Source: Halanaerobiales bacterium (GTDB lineage: Bacteria; Bacillota; Halanaerobiia; Halanaerobiales; JADQBU01). From it: a DNA stretch of 5,638 nt. Location: contig JADQBU010000277.1 in assembly GCA_016278435.1 (NCBI GenBank), positions 1 to 5,638 of the forward strand, written 5' to 3'. Each line of letters opens with the position of its first letter. The stretch's first letter is position 1. The translations under genes and the position numbers were made by a program. A model generated the notes under the pieces. The model was not told the DNA's origin. It searched no databases and worked only from the letters and a program-made list of their open reading frames with translations. Below, piece by piece: positions 4,790-5,638 of this stretch.

Positions 4790-5638
4790 ATGCAATCAAT
4801 TAGTGCCATGAGAAGGATTGAGCAGGGAGTATTACACATAGGAGGAGTAAGTGCTGTTGAATTAGCTGAAAGATATGGTACACCTTTACTGGTAATGGAT
4901 GAAGCAGTAATCAGGGATAATATCAGGAAATACGTTAAATCATTCCAGAAATATTATCATAAGTTTAATATTGCCTATGGGGCTAAAGCCTTTTTAAGCA
5001 AAACAATGTGTAGAATACTTGCCGATGAGGGAATCGGCCTTGATGTTGTCTCCGGGGGTGAGTTATATGTTGCTCTCCAGGCCGGTTTTCCACCGGAGAA
5101 AATTTATTTTCATGGAAATAATAAATTGGAGAATGAACTGGTCGTGGGTCTGGAAAATGAGATCGGCAGGTTTATGGTTGATAATGAACAGGAAGCCGGG
5201 ATGCTTAATGAACTTGCAGGTAGATCAGGGATAAAGCAAAGGGTTATTTTACGGGTTACCCCGGGGATAGAAGCCCATACCCATGAATATATCATGACTG
5301 GACAGGTTGACTCCAAATTTGGAGTAGGTTTCGCTGAAAACAGGGCCCGGAATCTTATCAAAACTATCAATAATTATCAGCATCTAAAGTTAACCGGTAT
5401 TCATGCCCATATTGGATCCCAGATATTTGATCTGGAGTCATTCCGGCATTTAATTCAAATTTTATTTGAATTTATGGCAGAACTGAGAGATAAAGATGGA
5501 ATTCTGATGGAAGAGCTGGATCTGGGGGGAGGACTGGGAATTGCCCATATAAATCAGGAGACACCCCCGGATCTTAAAGAATATGTTAAGATTATTACTG
5601 AGCAGGTTAAAAAGGAAGCAGATAAAAGGGGTTACCCC
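4790..5638 (+). CDS. lysA: Diaminopimelate decarboxylase, N-terminal 283 residues (3' truncated by window edge)
   Basis: This is a PLP-dependent fold-type III decarboxylase that converts meso-diaminopimelate to L-lysine and CO2, the last step of lysine synthesis. About two thirds of the usual 420-440 residues are present. The PLP lysine is K66 in YGAKAF. Further motifs are GLDVVSGGELY (83-93), HGNNK (108-112), TGQVDSKFG (170-178, characteristic of LysA), HAHIGSQ (205-211) and the phosphate-binding GGGLG (246-250). The C-terminal barrel with the CESGD-type motif lies past the right edge. The reading frame is open to the last base. AAGGAG (4775-4780) stands nine bases before the ATG and overlaps the TAA of the regulator, leaving a gap of only 13 bp, so the two are cotranscribed and probably translationally coupled. 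The enzyme call is firm; other decarboxylases of the fold are less likely given the TGQ-DSKFG motif. Confidence 0.95.
   Translation, partial: MQSISAMRRIEQGVLHIGGVSAVELAERYGTPLLVMDEAVIRDNIRKYVKSFQKYYHKFNIAYGAKAFLSKTMCRILADEGIGLDVVSGGELYVALQAGFPPEKIYFHGNNKLENELVVGLENEIGRFMVDNEQEAGMLNELAGRSGIKQRVILRVTPGIEAHTHEYIMTGQVDSKFGVGFAENRARNLIKTINNYQHLKLTGIHAHIGSQIFDLESFRHLIQILFEFMAELRDKDGILMEELDLGGGLGIAHINQETPPDLKEYVKIITEQVKKEADKRGYP

Noticed and set aside
5019..5234. Open frame of 71 codons on the plus strand in another phase
   Set aside because: It overlaps lysA motifs GLDVVSGGELY and HGNNK in the true frame; it is a shadow frame.
5110..5370. Open frame of 86 codons on the minus strand
   Set aside because: It lies entirely inside lysA, which has unmistakable motifs on the plus strand, and it shows no recognisable domain or ribosome site.
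1..5638. CRISPR array, tRNA, rRNA or complete insertion sequence
   Set aside because: No regularly spaced repeats, no tRNA-like cloverleaf or rRNA signature and no transposase coding region were seen.

Overview
The window comes from a low-G+C, AT-rich bacterial chromosome with clostridia-like expression signals: purine-rich ribosome binding sites, TTG, GTG and ATG starts, and a consensus sigma-A promoter. Proteins rich in Lys, Glu, Ile and Asn, together with the mix of families, suggest an anaerobic Firmicute, possibly of the Halanaerobiales (Halothermothrix-like). That placement is an impression from composition, not a database match. All genes lie on the plus strand, and both end genes are cut by the window edges.

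Left region (1-1809): the 3' end of an ABC exporter ATPase is followed by an HlyD-type membrane fusion/adaptor protein. This is the export pair of a type I or bacteriocin-type secretion system; no cargo gene is visible here. The module appears to end at a long imperfect hairpin with a T7 run (about 1698-1809). The hairpin also has the look of a very small element with terminal inverted repeats, and its loop is C-rich.

Middle region (1810-3853): a two-gene cell-envelope cluster. It encodes a membrane-anchored L,D-transpeptidase with a C-terminal peptidoglycan-binding domain, then an extracellular solute-binding-like protein. The second protein has a membrane anchor, a degenerate lipobox without the lipidated Cys, and no transporter genes beside it.

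Right region (3854-5638): a perfect TTGACA-N17-TATAAT promoter is followed at once by a perfect 20-bp palindrome, a probable operator. Next come a transcriptional regulator joining an HTH_12-type winged helix to an FCD ligand-binding domain, and the 5' two thirds of lysA (diaminopimelate decarboxylase). The regulator stop codon overlaps the lysA ribosome binding site, so the two are almost certainly cotranscribed. The simplest model is an autoregulated regulator-lysA operon controlled by a small ligand. No lysine riboswitch fits in the short leader.

Most of the window is ordinary. The parts most worth a second look are the promoter/palindrome/HTH_12-FCD/lysA unit, the structured hairpin after hlyD, and the orphan solute-binding-like protein paired with an L,D-transpeptidase.
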